NCBI RefSeq assembly: GCF_002973525.1
Contig: NZ_PVEN01000002.1
Span: 372,001 to 436,000, forward strand
Direction of reading: 5' to 3'
Source: Paraburkholderia sp. BL21I4N1
GTDB lineage: Bacteria > Pseudomonadota > Gammaproteobacteria > Burkholderiales > Burkholderiaceae
DNA: 64,000 bases
Shown in pieces: positions 40,834 to 50,847 of this stretch. Within the stretch, counting starts at the first letter, position 1. Every line of letters starts with the position of its first letter. A model generated the notes under the pieces. The model had not been told where the DNA came from, did no database searches, and saw only the letters and a list, made by a program, of their open reading frames with translations. The position numbers and the translations under genes were made by a program.

Positions 40834-41259
40834 ATGGCGATCGAACGCACCCTGTCGATTATCAAGCCGGACGCAGTGGCCAAGAATGTGATCGGCCAGA
40901 TCTACAGCCGTTTCGAAAACGCTGGTCTGAAGATCGTGGCTTCGCGCATGGTTCATCTGTCGCGCGCCGACGCTGAGAAGTTCTATGCTGTGCACGCCGC
41001 ACGCCCGTTCTTCAAGGACCTCGTCGACTTCATGATCTCGGGCCCGGTGGTCGTGCAAGCGCTGGAAGGCGAAAACGCGATCCTGAAGCACCGTGACCTG
41101 ATGGGCGCAACGGACCCGAAGAAGGCAGAAAAGGGCACGATCCGTGCCGATTTCGCCGACAGCATCGACGCTAACGCGGTGCACGGTTCGGACGCTCCGG
41201 AAACGGCAGCGGTTGAAATCGCATTTTTCTTCCCGCAAGTGAACGTTTACTCGCGTTAA
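40834..41259 (+). CDS. ndk: Nucleoside diphosphate kinase
   Basis: Ndk transfers the gamma phosphate of ATP to nucleoside diphosphates through a phosphohistidine. The protein has 141 aa, standard length. The catalytic histidine is His117 in [10 protein letters not shown], and the N-terminal [12 protein letters not shown] segment is intact. A TTTGGAG site precedes the ATG. It is the first gene of the run ndk-rlmN-rodZ-ispG-hisS-yfgM-bamB-der. Confidence 0.98.
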   Translation: MAIERTLSIIKPDAVAKNVIGQIYSRFENAGLKIVASRMVHLSRADAEKFYAVHAARPFFKDLVDFMISGPVVVQALEGENAILKHRDLMGATDPKKAEKGTIRADFADSIDANAVHGSDAPETAAVEIAFFFPQVNVYSR

Positions 41260-41364
41260 GACCTGACGTTGCGGGCGGTCCGTGCAGCCGAAGCTGATTT
41301 ATCGCACGAATCGTCCGGCAAAGTAGTAAGGTAAAAGCAGCAGGAATGGGCGCGAACGGCATTG

Positions 41365-41390
41365 CGTTCATGCAGCTTGTTGCATGAACG
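41365..41390. repeat. Inverted repeat in the rlmN leader
   Basis: CGTTCATGCA and TGCATGAACG are a perfect 10-bp inverted repeat with loop GCTTGT. No T-tract follows, so it is unlikely to be an intrinsic terminator. It lies 31 bp before the rlmN ATG and could be an operator or an mRNA hairpin. Confidence 0.75.
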
Positions 41391-41420
41391 TAGTCTCGCA
41401 CTGAAATGGCAGGATTCGAC

Positions 41421-42572
41421 ATGACGAGCAGTTCCACCGTCAACCTTCTCGACCTCGACGCCCAAGGGCTTGTCGCTTACTGTGACAGCCTGGGCGAGAA
41501 GCCGTTTCGCGCCAAGCAATTGCAGCGCTGGATTCACCAGTACAACGCTGCCGACTTCGACGGCATGACCGATCTCGCGAAGTCCTTGCGCGAAAAGCTC
41601 AAGGGGCGCGCCACGATCTCGATGCCCGGCATCGTCAGCGACCATATTTCGACCGACGGTACACGCAAGTGGCTGATCGACGTCGGCAACAGCAACGCGG
41701 TCGAAACCGTCTACATCCCGGAAGAAACGCGCGGCACGTTGTGCGTGTCGTCGCAGGCCGGGTGCGCGGTCAACTGCCGTTTCTGTTCGACCGGAAAACA
41801 GGGTTTCTCCCGCAATCTCTCCACCGCTGAAATCATCGGCCAGTTGCGCATGGCCGAATTCGCGCTGCGCGCCACACGCGGCGGGGACGGTGGTCGCGCC
41901 ATGGGTGGCGACGGCAAGGGCGATCGCGTCGTCACGAATGTCGTGATGATGGGGATGGGCGAGCCGCTGCTGAATTACGACGCGGTGGTGCCGGCCATGC
42001 GCCTGATGCTCGACGACAACGCCTACGGTCTGTCGCGCCGGCGCGTCACGTTATCCACGTCGGGCGTCGTGCCGATGATGGACCGACTCGGCGCCGATTT
42101 GCCGGTAGCGCTGGCGGTGTCGTTGCACGCACCGAGCGATCCGCTGCGCGACATGCTGGTGCCGCTGAACAAGAAGTACCCGCTGCGCGAACTGATGGCG
42201 GCTTGCCAGCGCTATCTGAAAGTCGCGCCGCGCGATTTCATTACATTCGAATATTGCATGCTCGACGGCGTGAACGACAGCGAGGCGCAAGCGCGCGAAT
42301 TGCTGGCCGTCACCCGCGACGTCCCGTGCAAGTTCAATCTGATTCCGTTCAATCCGTTCCCCGAATCGGGCCTTTTCCGCTCGAAGCCGGAACAGATCAA
42401 GCGGTTTGCACAAGTGTTGATGGACGCGGGCGTCGTCACCACGGTGCGTAAAACACGCGGCGATGATATCGACGCAGCCTGCGGTCAGTTGGCCGGTGCG
42501 GTGCAAGACCGCACGCGCCTCGCTGAGCGCACCGGGAAGGCGGCGAAGATTATCGAGGTTCGGGCCGTGTAA
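41421..42572 (+). CDS. rlmN: Dual-specificity 23S rRNA/tRNA m2A methyltransferase RlmN
   Basis: This radical-SAM enzyme methylates A2503 of 23S rRNA and A37 of some tRNAs. The protein has 383 aa. The cluster motif C-x3-C-x2-C is in GCAVNCRFC; the two catalytic cysteines are expected in the C-terminal [12 protein letters not shown] and in [17 protein letters not shown] loops. A glycine/charged insertion of about 20 residues (residues 150-170) sits between AEFALRA and the [13 protein letters not shown] motif. The ATG at 41421 has AGGA upstream; an in-frame 41406 start has none. Confidence 0.96.
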   Translation: MTSSSTVNLLDLDAQGLVAYCDSLGEKPFRAKQLQRWIHQYNAADFDGMTDLAKSLREKLKGRATISMPGIVSDHISTDGTRKWLIDVGNSNAVETVYIPEETRGTLCVSSQAGCAVNCRFCSTGKQGFSRNLSTAEIIGQLRMAEFALRATRGGDGGRAMGGDGKGDRVVTNVVMMGMGEPLLNYDAVVPAMRLMLDDNAYGLSRRRVTLSTSGVVPMMDRLGADLPVALAVSLHAPSDPLRDMLVPLNKKYPLRELMAACQRYLKVAPRDFITFEYCMLDGVNDSEAQARELLAVTRDVPCKFNLIPFNPFPESGLFRSKPEQIKRFAQVLMDAGVVTTVRKTRGDDIDAACGQLAGAVQDRTRLAERTGKAAKIIEVRAV

Positions 42573-42790
42573 TCGTTTGGGTTGGCGGGGTGCCGGCGTT
42601 CGGCGGAAAGCTTCCTCGAACGTGCGAAAGGCGGTCTGGCCACCCACGATTGAAAAGAAAGTTTGCAGAAGCGATCGGAAGCGGCACACAAGGCCGCACA
42701 TTTTGTTATAAACGGTCTGCGATTCGGGCGTGAGGCGTGAGCCCGTCCAAATGGCACGAGTTAAAAAGAATCGACGCGAAAGGATTTGGG

Positions 42791-43906
42791 ATGAGTGAGC
42801 CGCAGCACCCGCAGCCGCAGGACACAGACACGAACGAAGGCCATCCGGCGCCGGTCGCACGGGCGGTGGTGCAGCCCGTCGTGCAGCCGGGTATGGATTC
42901 GTTGGCGGCAGTTGGCGCGCGCTTGACCCAGTTGCGTGAGTCGAAAGGCTGGACGATCGAGGACGTGTCCGCGCGTCTGAAAGTCTCCGTCGTCAAGCTT
43001 CGTGCGCTTGAATCGGGCGACATCAGCCACTTGCCGGATACGACCTTCGCGCTCGGCGTCGTGCGCAGCTATGCGAAGATGCTGGGCGCCGATCCCACGC
43101 CGTTCACCCAGGCCTTGCGTCGCGAGAAGGGCGTGCCTGCGCCGGATCTGTCGATGCCGGCGTCGTCGGGTAAGGATTTGCCGCGCGGCAAGGTGTCGTT
43201 GTCGCTCGGTGGGAGTGGGCAAAAGAGCCGCTCGTGGTTGTGGGGCGTGGCGGCGGTGATCGTCGCGGTGATCGCCTTGGGAATGTGGCATACCAACGGC
43301 GGCGATTCGTCCGCTTGGCTCGCGCGCCTGAAGGCGAGTGCGAATGGCGCCACGGGCGGCGCGACCGGTGCATCGGGCGCGGTGGCACAGAGTCAGCCGG
43401 CGGGTTCCGACGCCACGGCGGAAGAGGCGGCATCCGGGCCGGACGCGCAAGCCTCGGTGGACAACACGGCATCCGGTACGCCGATGCCCGCGCCGTTGGC
43501 TACGGGCACGGCGCCGTCGTCGGCGCCGGCTGTGACGGCAACCGCGGCCGCACCCAAGGCGGTTTCGCAGGCGCAAGTTGCTGTCGCACCGGCCGCTAGT
43601 GCGCCGGCGGCCGTGGTCACCGGCGCTTCGGCGGCGGCAACGGACACGGCGGGTGGCGGCGAAGCCATCGTCGCGCTGCGCGTGACGCAAGACAGCTGGT
43701 TCAGCGTGCGAGGCAAGGACGGCAAGGAAGTGTTCTCCGGCCTCGTCCATGCGGGCGATACCAAAGAAGTAACAGGCGTGGCGCCGTTCAAGGTCACGCT
43801 CGGCAACAAGGCCGGTCTCGAGTCGCTGACGCTCGACGGCCAACCGGTTGATCCGGCCAAATATTCGGCAGCCAAAGGCAACGTAGCCCGCTTCGCGTTG
43901 CCTTGA
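42791..43906 (+). CDS. rodZ: Cytoskeletal membrane protein RodZ
   Basis: RodZ links MreB filaments to the cell-wall elongation complex. The protein has 371 aa. A Cro/CI-type helix-turn-helix domain (about residues 42-115: LTQLRESKGWTIEDVSARL) is followed by a basic segment, one transmembrane helix (about 148-166) and an Ala/Gly/Thr-rich periplasmic linker of about 120 residues. A C-terminal DUF4115 beta domain (from about 290) completes it. AAGGAT lies before the ATG at 42791. The position between rlmN and ispG agrees with E. coli. Confidence 0.92.
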   Translation: MSEPQHPQPQDTDTNEGHPAPVARAVVQPVVQPGMDSLAAVGARLTQLRESKGWTIEDVSARLKVSVVKLRALESGDISHLPDTTFALGVVRSYAKMLGADPTPFTQALRREKGVPAPDLSMPASSGKDLPRGKVSLSLGGSGQKSRSWLWGVAAVIVAVIALGMWHTNGGDSSAWLARLKASANGATGGATGASGAVAQSQPAGSDATAEEAASGPDAQASVDNTASGTPMPAPLATGTAPSSAPAVTATAAAPKAVSQAQVAVAPAASAPAAVVTGASAAATDTAGGGEAIVALRVTQDSWFSVRGKDGKEVFSGLVHAGDTKEVTGVAPFKVTLGNKAGLESLTLDGQPVDPAKYSAAKGNVARFALP

Positions 43907-43918
43907 TAGATACGGTAT

Positions 43919-43951
43919 GCGCCGCGGCCAAACCGGTCCGCGGCGCTTTTT
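43919..43951 (+). terminator. Terminator-like hairpin after rodZ
   Basis: GCGCCGCGG (43919-43927) pairs with CCGCGGCGC (43938-43946) across a ten-base loop, followed by five T. It lies between rodZ and ispG and may attenuate an otherwise continuous operon. Confidence 0.75.
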
Positions 43952-44004
43952 CAATTCAGGCGCTACGTCTTTGTGTGGCGCATGCGGCGTAAATGGGTTT
44001 TTCG

Positions 44005-45309
44005 ATGCAATCCGAAGCTCAATCCCAATCCAGTAGCAAGATTGTCTCCAACGAGCCGGTGTTCGGCGGCCACGCGGCGCGGCGCAAGTCGCACGCGGTC
44101 GACGTCCGTTGGGGCGGCCAGCTCGTCACGATCGGTGGCGACGCACCCGTGCGCGTCCAGTCGATGACCAACACGGACACCGCGGACGCCATCGGTACCG
44201 CGATCCAGATCAAGGAGCTGGCGCAAGCCGGTTCGGAGCTGGTGCGTATCACGGTGAACACGCCGGAAGCGGCCGCGGCCGTGCCGGCCGTGCGCGAGCA
44301 ACTCGACCGTATGGGCGTGTCGGTGCCGCTGGTCGGCGATTTCCATTACAACGGCCATTTGCTGTTGCGCGACTATCCCGCATGCGCGGAGTCGCTGTCC
44401 AAGTACCGGATCAATCCGGGCAACGTCGGGCACGGCGCGAAGCGCGACACGCAATTCGCGCAAATGATCGAAGCGGCGGCGAAGTACGACAAGCCGGTGC
44501 GTATCGGCGTCAACTGGGGCAGTCTCGACCAGGACCTGCTCGCGAAAATGATGGACGAAAACGCAGCACGTTCCACGCCGTGGGAAGCGCAAAGCGTGAT
44601 GTACGAAGCGTTGATCCAGTCGGCGATCGGCTCCGCCGAGCGCGCGGTCGAAATCGGTTTGCCGCGCAACAAGATCATTCTGTCGTGCAAGGTCAGCGGT
44701 GTGCAGGATCTGATCGCGGTGTATCGCGAACTCGCGCGCCGTTGCGACTTCGCGCTGCATCTCGGCTTGACGGAAGCGGGCATGGGCTCGAAGGGCATCG
44801 TCGCGTCGACGGCGGCGCTGTCGGTGCTGCTGCAGCAAGGCATCGGCGACACGATCCGTATCTCGCTGACGCCGGAACCGGGCGGCCCGCGTACCGGCGA
44901 AGTGATCGTCGGCCAGGAAATTCTGCAGACCATGGGTCTGCGCTCGTTCACGCCGATGGTGATCGCGTGCCCGGGTTGCGGTCGTACCACCAGCACGCTG
45001 TTCCAGGAGCTGGCGTCGCAAATCCAGACCTATCTGCGCACGCAGATGCCGGTGTGGCGCGACCAGTATCCTGGCGTCGAGAAGATGCACGTCGCGGTGA
45101 TGGGCTGCATCGTCAATGGTCCGGGCGAGTCGAAGCAGGCCAATATCGGCATCAGCTTGCCGGGGTCGGGCGAGAACCCGGCCGCGCCGGTGTTCATCGA
45201 CGGCGAGAAGGTCAAGACGCTGCGCGGCGAGCACATCGCGCAAGAATTCCAGCAAATCGTGAGTGACTACGTCGAGCGCCGCTATGGCCGCGCCGAAGCA
45301 CTCAACTAA
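44005..45309 (+). CDS. ispG: 4-hydroxy-3-methylbut-2-enyl diphosphate synthase IspG
   Basis: IspG is the [4Fe-4S] enzyme of the MEP isoprenoid pathway that reduces the cyclic diphosphate MEcPP to HMBPP. The protein has 434 aa. Cluster ligands are visible as C-x2-C in [10 protein letters not shown] and a third cysteine in [10 protein letters not shown], with the family glutamate nearby. The N-terminal barrel has [11 protein letters not shown]. The start could also be an in-frame ATG at 43993; neither has a strong ribosome site. It would depend on the Isc machinery encoded at 1.4-7.8 kb. Confidence 0.96.
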   Translation: MQSEAQSQSSSKIVSNEPVFGGHAARRKSHAVDVRWGGQLVTIGGDAPVRVQSMTNTDTADAIGTAIQIKELAQAGSELVRITVNTPEAAAAVPAVREQLDRMGVSVPLVGDFHYNGHLLLRDYPACAESLSKYRINPGNVGHGAKRDTQFAQMIEAAAKYDKPVRIGVNWGSLDQDLLAKMMDENAARSTPWEAQSVMYEALIQSAIGSAERAVEIGLPRNKIILSCKVSGVQDLIAVYRELARRCDFALHLGLTEAGMGSKGIVASTAALSVLLQQGIGDTIRISLTPEPGGPRTGEVIVGQEILQTMGLRSFTPMVIACPGCGRTTSTLFQELASQIQTYLRTQMPVWRDQYPGVEKMHVAVMGCIVNGPGESKQANIGISLPGSGENPAAPVFIDGEKVKTLRGEHIAQEFQQIVSDYVERRYGRAEALN

Positions 45310-45330
45310 ATATCGGCTATCGAAAGACAG

Positions 45331-46668
45331 ATGACTGAACAGAAGAAAAAGCTCGAGAAGTTGTCCGGTGTGAAGGGCATGAATGACATCCTTCCGCAGG
45401 AAGCCGGGCTGTGGGAATTTTTCGAAGCGACCGTCAAGTCGATGCTGCGTTCGTACGGATACCAGAATATCCGTACGCCGATCGTCGAGCACACGCAGCT
45501 GTTCAAGCGCGGTATCGGTGAAGTGACCGATATCGTCGAAAAAGAGATGTACAGCTTCACCGACGCGCTGAACGGCGAGAACCTGACCATGCGCCCGGAA
45601 AACACCGCGGCTGTGGTGCGCGCGGCGATCGAACACAACATGCTGTACGACGGCCCGAAGCGCCTGTGGTACGTCGGTCCGATGTTCCGCCACGAGCGTC
45701 CGCAGCGCGGCCGTTATCGCCAGTTTCATCAGGTGGGCGTGGAAGCGCTGGGCTTTGCCGGCCCGGACGCCGACGCTGAAATTATCATGATGTGCCAGCG
45801 TCTGTGGGACGACCTCGGCCTGATGGGCATCAAGCTCGAACTCAATTCGCTAGGTCTGTCGCATGAACGCGCGGCGCATCGCGTCGAACTGATCGCTTAC
45901 CTCGAAAAGCACATGGACGTGCTCGACGAAGAAGCGAAACGCCGTCTGTACACAAACCCGCTGCGCGTGCTGGATACGAAGAATCCGGCCATGCAGGAAG
46001 TCGCGCAGAACGCGCCGAAGCTGATCGATTTTCTCGGCGAAGAATCGCTCGCGCACTTCGAGGGACTGCAGCGCATTCTGAAAGCGAACAACATTCCGTT
46101 CACGATCAATCCGCGTCTGGTACGCGGTCTCGATTATTACAATCTGACCGTGTTCGAATGGGTGACCGACAAGCTGGGCGCGCAAGGCACCGTGGCCGCG
46201 GGCGGTCGTTACGATCCGCTGATCGAACAGCTCGGCGGCAAGCCGACGGGCGCGTGCGGTTGGGCCATGGGCGTCGAGCGGATTCTCGAGTTGCTGAAAG
46301 AAGACCAGCTCGTGCCGGAAGACGAAGGTTGCGACGTCTATGTTGTCCATCAGGGCGACGCAGCGCGCGAGCAGGCTTTCATCATCGCCGAGCGTCTGCG
46401 TGATACGGGGCTCGACGTCATTCTGCATTGCAGCGCCGACGGCCAAACCGCCAGCTTCAAGTCGCAGATGAAGCGCGCGGATTCGAGCGGCGCCGCCTTC
46501 GCGGTCGCACTCGGCGAAGACGAAATCGCGAACGGTACGATCGGTGTCAAGGCGCTGCGCGACACGGGTAACGGCGGTAAGAGCGAGCAACAGAACGTGC
46601 CCGCCGAAGACTTGACCGAATTTCTAATCAATGCGATGGTTGCAACCGCCGAAGACGGCGACGACTGA
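45331..46668 (+). CDS. hisS: Histidyl-tRNA synthetase
   Basis: HisS charges tRNA-His. The protein has 445 aa. The class II core includes the GMNDILPQE start, motif 2 ([17 protein letters not shown]), the histidine-A motifs near [15 protein letters not shown] and motif 3 ([10 protein letters not shown]). The C-terminal anticodon-binding domain begins near residue 335. It follows ispG by 21 bp. A paralogue lacking the C-terminal domain (HisZ) is at 54.9 kb. Confidence 0.98.
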   Translation: MTEQKKKLEKLSGVKGMNDILPQEAGLWEFFEATVKSMLRSYGYQNIRTPIVEHTQLFKRGIGEVTDIVEKEMYSFTDALNGENLTMRPENTAAVVRAAIEHNMLYDGPKRLWYVGPMFRHERPQRGRYRQFHQVGVEALGFAGPDADAEIIMMCQRLWDDLGLMGIKLELNSLGLSHERAAHRVELIAYLEKHMDVLDEEAKRRLYTNPLRVLDTKNPAMQEVAQNAPKLIDFLGEESLAHFEGLQRILKANNIPFTINPRLVRGLDYYNLTVFEWVTDKLGAQGTVAAGGRYDPLIEQLGGKPTGACGWAMGVERILELLKEDQLVPEDEGCDVYVVHQGDAAREQAFIIAERLRDTGLDVILHCSADGQTASFKSQMKRADSSGAAFAVALGEDEIANGTIGVKALRDTGNGGKSEQQNVPAEDLTEFLINAMVATAEDGDD

Positions 46669-46745
46669 TCGCGATGTCGTCGAGCCCATTGGCTCCCGAC
46701 TGGCTCGACAAGCACACGTATCAAGAAAGAGGAAATCGCCGGGCG

Positions 46746-47375
46746 ATGAGTTATCACGACGAACAAGAATCGATAGAAAGTCTGAAGGCATGGTGGACGC
46801 AATGGGGCAATGCAACCACATGGATCGTGCTGGTGGTTCTGGTTGCGGCCGCCGGCTGGAACGGCTGGAATTTCTGGCAGCGGCGCCAGGCGGCGGAAGC
46901 CGCCGTGTTGTATGACCAGGTCCAGCAAGCGGTGGCCTCGGGCGACAAGGCGAAGGTCACGCGCGTCGCGGCCGACATGGAAGACAAGTTCAGCGGCACT
47001 GCGTACGCGCAGATGACGGCGTTGGGCGCGGCCAAGGCGCTGTACAGCGCGGGCGACGAAGCCGGTGCGAAGACCCAGTTGCAATGGACCATCGATCACG
47101 CGAAAGACGACGAGTTCAAGCAGATCGCCAAGTTGCGCCTTGCTTCGTTGTTGCTCGACGACAAGGCCTATGACCAGGGTCTGGCACTGCTCGCCGAGCC
47201 GCAGTCCGACGCCTTCAAGGGTCTCGTGGCGAATGGCCGGGGCGACCTGCTGGCCGCCCAGGGCAAGCGCGACGATGCACGCACGGCCTACAAGCTCGCG
47301 CTCGACTCGCTGTCGAAAACCGATAGCTCGGCACGCCAGTTGATCCAGTTCAAGCTGGACGCGCTGGGCGGCTGA
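46746..47375 (+). CDS. YfgM-like TPR membrane protein (SecYEG ancillary)
   Basis: The protein has 209 aa. One transmembrane helix (about residues 24-41, TWIVLVVLVAAAGWNGW) follows the conserved cytoplasmic start MSYHDEQESIESLKAWW. The periplasmic part contains TPR-like helices. E. coli YfgM joins PpiD at the SecYEG translocon and helps hand proteins to periplasmic chaperones. It lies between hisS and bamB exactly as in E. coli. The Met at 46746 is the family start; an upstream in-frame ATG at 46674 overlaps the hisS end. Confidence 0.9.
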   Translation: MSYHDEQESIESLKAWWTQWGNATTWIVLVVLVAAAGWNGWNFWQRRQAAEAAVLYDQVQQAVASGDKAKVTRVAADMEDKFSGTAYAQMTALGAAKALYSAGDEAGAKTQLQWTIDHAKDDEFKQIAKLRLASLLLDDKAYDQGLALLAEPQSDAFKGLVANGRGDLLAAQGKRDDARTAYKLALDSLSKTDSSARQLIQFKLDALGG

Positions 47376-47438
47376 TCGCGCCGCATGCCACGACCAACCG
47401 GTCTCCTTTAATCCATTTCCTGAATGCTTCGTCCACCG

Positions 47439-48584
47439 ATGAATCTGCTGAAACGTTACGCTGTGCCCGTTGCCTGTGCGATGACCGTGCTCACCCTGGC
47501 GGCTTGCTCATCCACGAAAGACGAACGCCGCGTGCCGACGCCGCTGACCGAGTTCAAACCCGTGCTCGACGTGCAGCAGGCCTGGAAGGCGAGTGTGGGC
47601 AAGGCCGGCCGTTACCTGTTCTCGCCGGTCGCGGTCGGCAACGCGGTGTACGCGGCGGGCGCGAACGGTTCGGTTGCTAAGATCGACGCGCAAACCGGCA
47701 AGGACATCTGGCGCGTGAAGCTGCGCGACGACCTGTCGGCGGGTGTCGGCAGCGACGGCACGCTGACCGCGGTCGGCGGCCTGAAGGGCGACGTCTACGT
47801 GCTCGGCGCGGACGGCAAGCAATTGTGGACCGCCAAGGCGCCGGGCGAAATCATCTCGCCGCCGCTGGTCGGTAACGGCCTCGTGGTGGTGCGTACGGTC
47901 GACGGTCAGATCGTCGCGTTCAACGCGCAAACCGGCGAGCAGAAGTGGAACTACCGCAATCGCGCGGTACCGCTCAATCTGCGGGTGTCGTCGGGTATGA
48001 CGTTCGCGGGCGACGCGGCGGTGCTGGCCGGTTTCCCGGGCGGCTCATTCGCGGCGATCAACCTGCAGACCGGCGACAACTACTGGCAGACGCCAGTGTC
48101 GTATCCGAAGGGCGTGACGGAAGTGGAGCGCATCAACGACGTGACCGGTCCGCCCACGCTGGTCGGTTCGGAAACCTGCGCGGTGACGTTCCAGGGCCAG
48201 ATTGGCTGTTTCGACGCGAACTCGGGCCGGGCGCTGTGGGAGAAAGCCTTTTCGAGCACGAGCGGTCTGGCGCAGGACGACCGCGCGGTTGTCGCGGCTG
48301 ACGACTGGTCGGTCGTCTCGGCGTTCGACGTCACTAGCGGCGCGCCGCTGTGGAAGAACGACAAGCTGAAGAATCGCGAACTCGGCGTGCCGTACCTGCT
48401 GGGCCGCGCCGCTGTGCTGGGCGACTATCAGGGCTACGTGCACTTCCTGTCGCGCGACGACGGCACGCTCGTCGCCCGTGTGAAGACCGACGGCAGCCCG
48501 ATCACCGCGGCGCCGGTACTTGCCGGCGACACTTTGGTGGTGCTGACGCACGACGGCGATCTGTACGGCTACCGCCCGCGCTAA
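47439..48584 (+). CDS. bamB: Outer-membrane assembly lipoprotein BamB
   Basis: BamB is the beta-propeller lipoprotein of the BAM complex. The protein has 381 aa. The signal peptide ends in lipobox LAAC, and the mature part contains PQQ-type propeller repeats, for example AKIDAQTGKDIWRVKL, AFNAQTGEQKWNYR and DANSGRALWEKAF. It follows yfgM and precedes der, as in E. coli. With bamC at 37.8 kb, two of the BAM lipoproteins are in this window. A terminator-like hairpin lies 40 bp after the stop. Confidence 0.95.
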   Translation: MNLLKRYAVPVACAMTVLTLAACSSTKDERRVPTPLTEFKPVLDVQQAWKASVGKAGRYLFSPVAVGNAVYAAGANGSVAKIDAQTGKDIWRVKLRDDLSAGVGSDGTLTAVGGLKGDVYVLGADGKQLWTAKAPGEIISPPLVGNGLVVVRTVDGQIVAFNAQTGEQKWNYRNRAVPLNLRVSSGMTFAGDAAVLAGFPGGSFAAINLQTGDNYWQTPVSYPKGVTEVERINDVTGPPTLVGSETCAVTFQGQIGCFDANSGRALWEKAFSSTSGLAQDDRAVVAADDWSVVSAFDVTSGAPLWKNDKLKNRELGVPYLLGRAAVLGDYQGYVHFLSRDDGTLVARVKTDGSPITAAPVLAGDTLVVLTHDGDLYGYRPR

Positions 48585-48617
48585 GCGCGCAGGCAAGTCG
48601 CTGAAGTTGCCGTATTG

Positions 48618-48652
48618 CGCGCAGGCCGGCTTTGCCGGCCGTGCGCGTTTTG
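48618..48652 (+). terminator. Terminator-like hairpin after bamB
   Basis: GGCCGGC and GCCGGCC (48624-48640) close a TTT loop, extended by CGCGCA/TGCGCG arms with one bulged base, and followed by TTTT. It would separate bamB from der. Confidence 0.65.
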
Positions 48653-49060
48653 TTGGACACAAGTTGTAGAGCAAGTAGAAGAATCGCGCCGGACTGGCTG
48701 GTCCGGCAAGTCGGATCAGGAAATGGTCGACGCGCGGCAGGGAAGCATCGCGCGCGTGGCCATCGGTGGCTGCTTGCGGCGCCACCGTCGGCGGTTGCTC
48801 CACAGGTCGTCACAGATTTCGTAGAGCACCGTCCGCTCGCAGGCGTGCGAGCCGTCGAGCAGGAAAGACTGAACCTGGCGGCCCATTGGCGCCGCCCCAA
48901 CCAGCCAAACTCCCGTCCGCCCGGGTGCGCAAATTGACAGCGTGTCCGGGGCCGGTCGAATTCGTGATAATTTTCGTCAAACGCTGCCGTGTAGCGGCCG
49001 CATGGCGTCGCTACGCGGGCGGTCGATTTCGATCCCGCGTTTCACCGTGAACAACATCTG
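48653..49060. other. Unexplained 400-bp stretch between bamB and der
   Basis: After the bamB hairpin there is about 400 bp with no supported gene. The longest compact frame I noticed is a 56-codon minus-strand ORF (48716-48886) that is Arg/Trp-rich, without a ribosome site or recognisable family. The last 100 bp are less GC-rich (AATTCGTGATAATTTTCGTC), as expected for the der promoter. It may hold a decayed gene. Confidence 0.4.
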
Positions 49061-50398
49061 ATGAAACCCGTTATTGCCCTCGTCGGGCGCCCCAATGTGG
49101 GGAAATCCACGCTATTTAACCGGCTCACGCGTTCGCGTGACGCGCTGGTTGCCGACCTGCCCGGTCTTACCCGCGATCGCCACTATGGCGAAGGGCGCGC
49201 CGGCGACCGGCCGTATCTGGTCGTCGATACCGGCGGCTTCGAGCCGGTCGCGAAAGAAGGCATCCTGCACGAAATGGCGCGTCAAACCCGCCAGGCGGTC
49301 GAGGAGTCGGACATCGTCGTGTTCATCTGCGACGGTCGAAACGGCCTCGCGCCGCAGGACAAGACCATTGCCGATTACCTGCGCAAGGTCGGCCGGCCGA
49401 TTTTCCTCGTCGTCAATAAGGCGGAGGGGATGAAGTACAGCAACGTCGCCGCCGACTTCTACGAACTCGGTCTCGGCGACCCGCGCGCGATTTCGTCCGC
49501 GCACGGCGACGGCGTGACCGAAATGATCAACGAAGCGCTCGCGGTCGCCTACGCCGGCCAGCCGGAAGAAAGCGACGAAGAGAAAGCAGCGCATGGCGTG
49601 AAGATCGCGATCGTCGGTCGCCCGAACGTGGGTAAGTCCACGCTGATCAATTCGCTGGTCGGCGAGGAGCGCGTGATCGCGTTCGACATGCCCGGCACCA
49701 CGCGCGATTCGATCTACGTCGACTTCGAGCGTCAAGGCAAGCCGTACACGCTGATCGACACGGCCGGCTTGCGCCGTCGCGGCAAAGTGTTCGAGGCGAT
49801 CGAAAAGTTCTCGGTGGTGAAGACACTGCAGTCGATCTCCGACGCGAACGTCGTGATTCTGCTGCTCGACGCGCGCCAGGACATCTCGGAACAGGACGCG
49901 CACATTGCCGGCTTCGTGGTCGAGCAGGGGCGTGCGCTGGTGGTGGGCGTGAACAAGTGGGACGGACTCGATTCGCATGTACGCGAGCGCACCAAGGCGG
50001 ACCTCGAGCGCAAACTAAAATTTCTCGACTTCGCCAAATTCCACTTCATTTCCGCGACGGAAAACACGGGGATTGGCCCGTTGATGCGTTCGGTGGACGA
50101 CGCGTACAAGGCTGCGATGGCCAAGCTGCCGACGCCGAAGCTCACGCGCGCGTTGATCGACGCCGTGGAGTTCCAGCAACCGCGTCGTCGCGGTCCGGTG
50201 CGTCCGAAACTGCGCTATGCGCACCAAGGCGGACAGAACCCGCCGCTCATCGTGATTCACGGCAACGCGCTCGACGCGATCACCGACACGTATAAACGCT
50301 ACCTCGAAAACCGCTTCCGGGAAACTTTCAAGCTGACTGGGACTCCATTGCGCATAGAGTTCAGATCGTCGACGAACCCTTACGCGGATAAAGGCTGA
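49061..50398 (+). CDS. der: Ribosome-assembly GTPase Der (EngA)
   Basis: Der is the double GTPase required for 50S subunit maturation. The protein has 445 aa. Two G domains each carry a full set of motifs. G1 has GRPNVGKST at residues 8-16, DTGG and NKAEG; G2 has GRPNVGKST near residue 187, DTAGL and NKWD. A C-terminal KH-like domain (from about 350) has [18 protein letters not shown]. The 5' UTR is long because of the preceding gap. It precedes hfq by 150 bp, as in many beta-proteobacteria. Confidence 0.98.
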   Translation: MKPVIALVGRPNVGKSTLFNRLTRSRDALVADLPGLTRDRHYGEGRAGDRPYLVVDTGGFEPVAKEGILHEMARQTRQAVEESDIVVFICDGRNGLAPQDKTIADYLRKVGRPIFLVVNKAEGMKYSNVAADFYELGLGDPRAISSAHGDGVTEMINEALAVAYAGQPEESDEEKAAHGVKIAIVGRPNVGKSTLINSLVGEERVIAFDMPGTTRDSIYVDFERQGKPYTLIDTAGLRRRGKVFEAIEKFSVVKTLQSISDANVVILLLDARQDISEQDAHIAGFVVEQGRALVVGVNKWDGLDSHVRERTKADLERKLKFLDFAKFHFISATENTGIGPLMRSVDDAYKAAMAKLPTPKLTRALIDAVEFQQPRRRGPVRPKLRYAHQGGQNPPLIVIHGNALDAITDTYKRYLENRFRETFKLTGTPLRIEFRSSTNPYADKG

Positions 50399-50472
50399 AC
50401 TCAGGCTGAAACCCGCGTGTGTGCTGGCTTTGGCCGCTTGGCCAGGCCTGTCGCGCAAAAATGAAAATCGGC

Positions 50473-50478
50473 TATAGT
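50473..50478 (+). promoter_or_regulatory. Possible -10 box of the hfq promoter
   Basis: TATAGT lies about 74 bp before the hfq ATG in a locally AT-richer stretch. I see no matching -35, so this is tentative. Confidence 0.3.
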
Positions 50479-50551
50479 GTAGCGGTTGACGTCGGATCTC
50501 TTTTTCTTCGGCGTCAATTCAGTCAACCTGCAAAAAAATACGGAGTTTGCT

Positions 50552-50788
50552 ATGAGCAACAAAGGGCAATTGTTACAAGACCCGTTTTTGAACGCACTGC
50601 GTAAAGAGCATGTGCCGGTGTCGATCTACCTGGTCAACGGCATCAAGCTTCAAGGGAACATCGAATCGTTCGACCAGTACGTCGTGTTGCTCCGGAATAC
50701 GGTCACCCAGATGGTCTACAAGCACGCAATCTCCACGGTCGTGCCAGCCCGTCCGGTGAATTTCCACCCGGATTCCGAACAGTCCTAA
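50552..50788 (+). CDS. hfq: RNA chaperone Hfq
   Basis: Hfq is the hexameric Sm-like protein that pairs small RNAs with mRNAs. The protein has 78 aa. The Sm1 motif ([18 protein letters not shown]) and Sm2 motif ([10 protein letters not shown]) with its proximal-face Lys-His pair are intact. The C-terminal tail is short (about ten residues after the Sm fold). CGGAG precedes the ATG at 50552; the in-frame upstream start at 50486 is not expected. It heads the hfq-hflX-hflK-hflC run. Confidence 0.98.
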   Translation: MSNKGQLLQDPFLNALRKEHVPVSIYLVNGIKLQGNIESFDQYVVLLRNTVTQMVYKHAISTVVPARPVNFHPDSEQS

Positions 50789-50847
50789 CCCCTCGTCGCG
50801 GCCGGCGTAGCGTCGCCCGTTGGCGATCACTCCCGGCCGCCTCAATT

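Noticed and set aside
43963..45729. 588-codon minus-strand ORF opposite ispG and hisS
   Set aside because: It spans two well-conserved enzymes and shows shadow composition.
48716..48886. 56-codon minus-strand ORF between bamB and der
   Set aside because: It lacks a ribosome site and any recognisable motif, so it is mentioned only as part of the unexplained gap.
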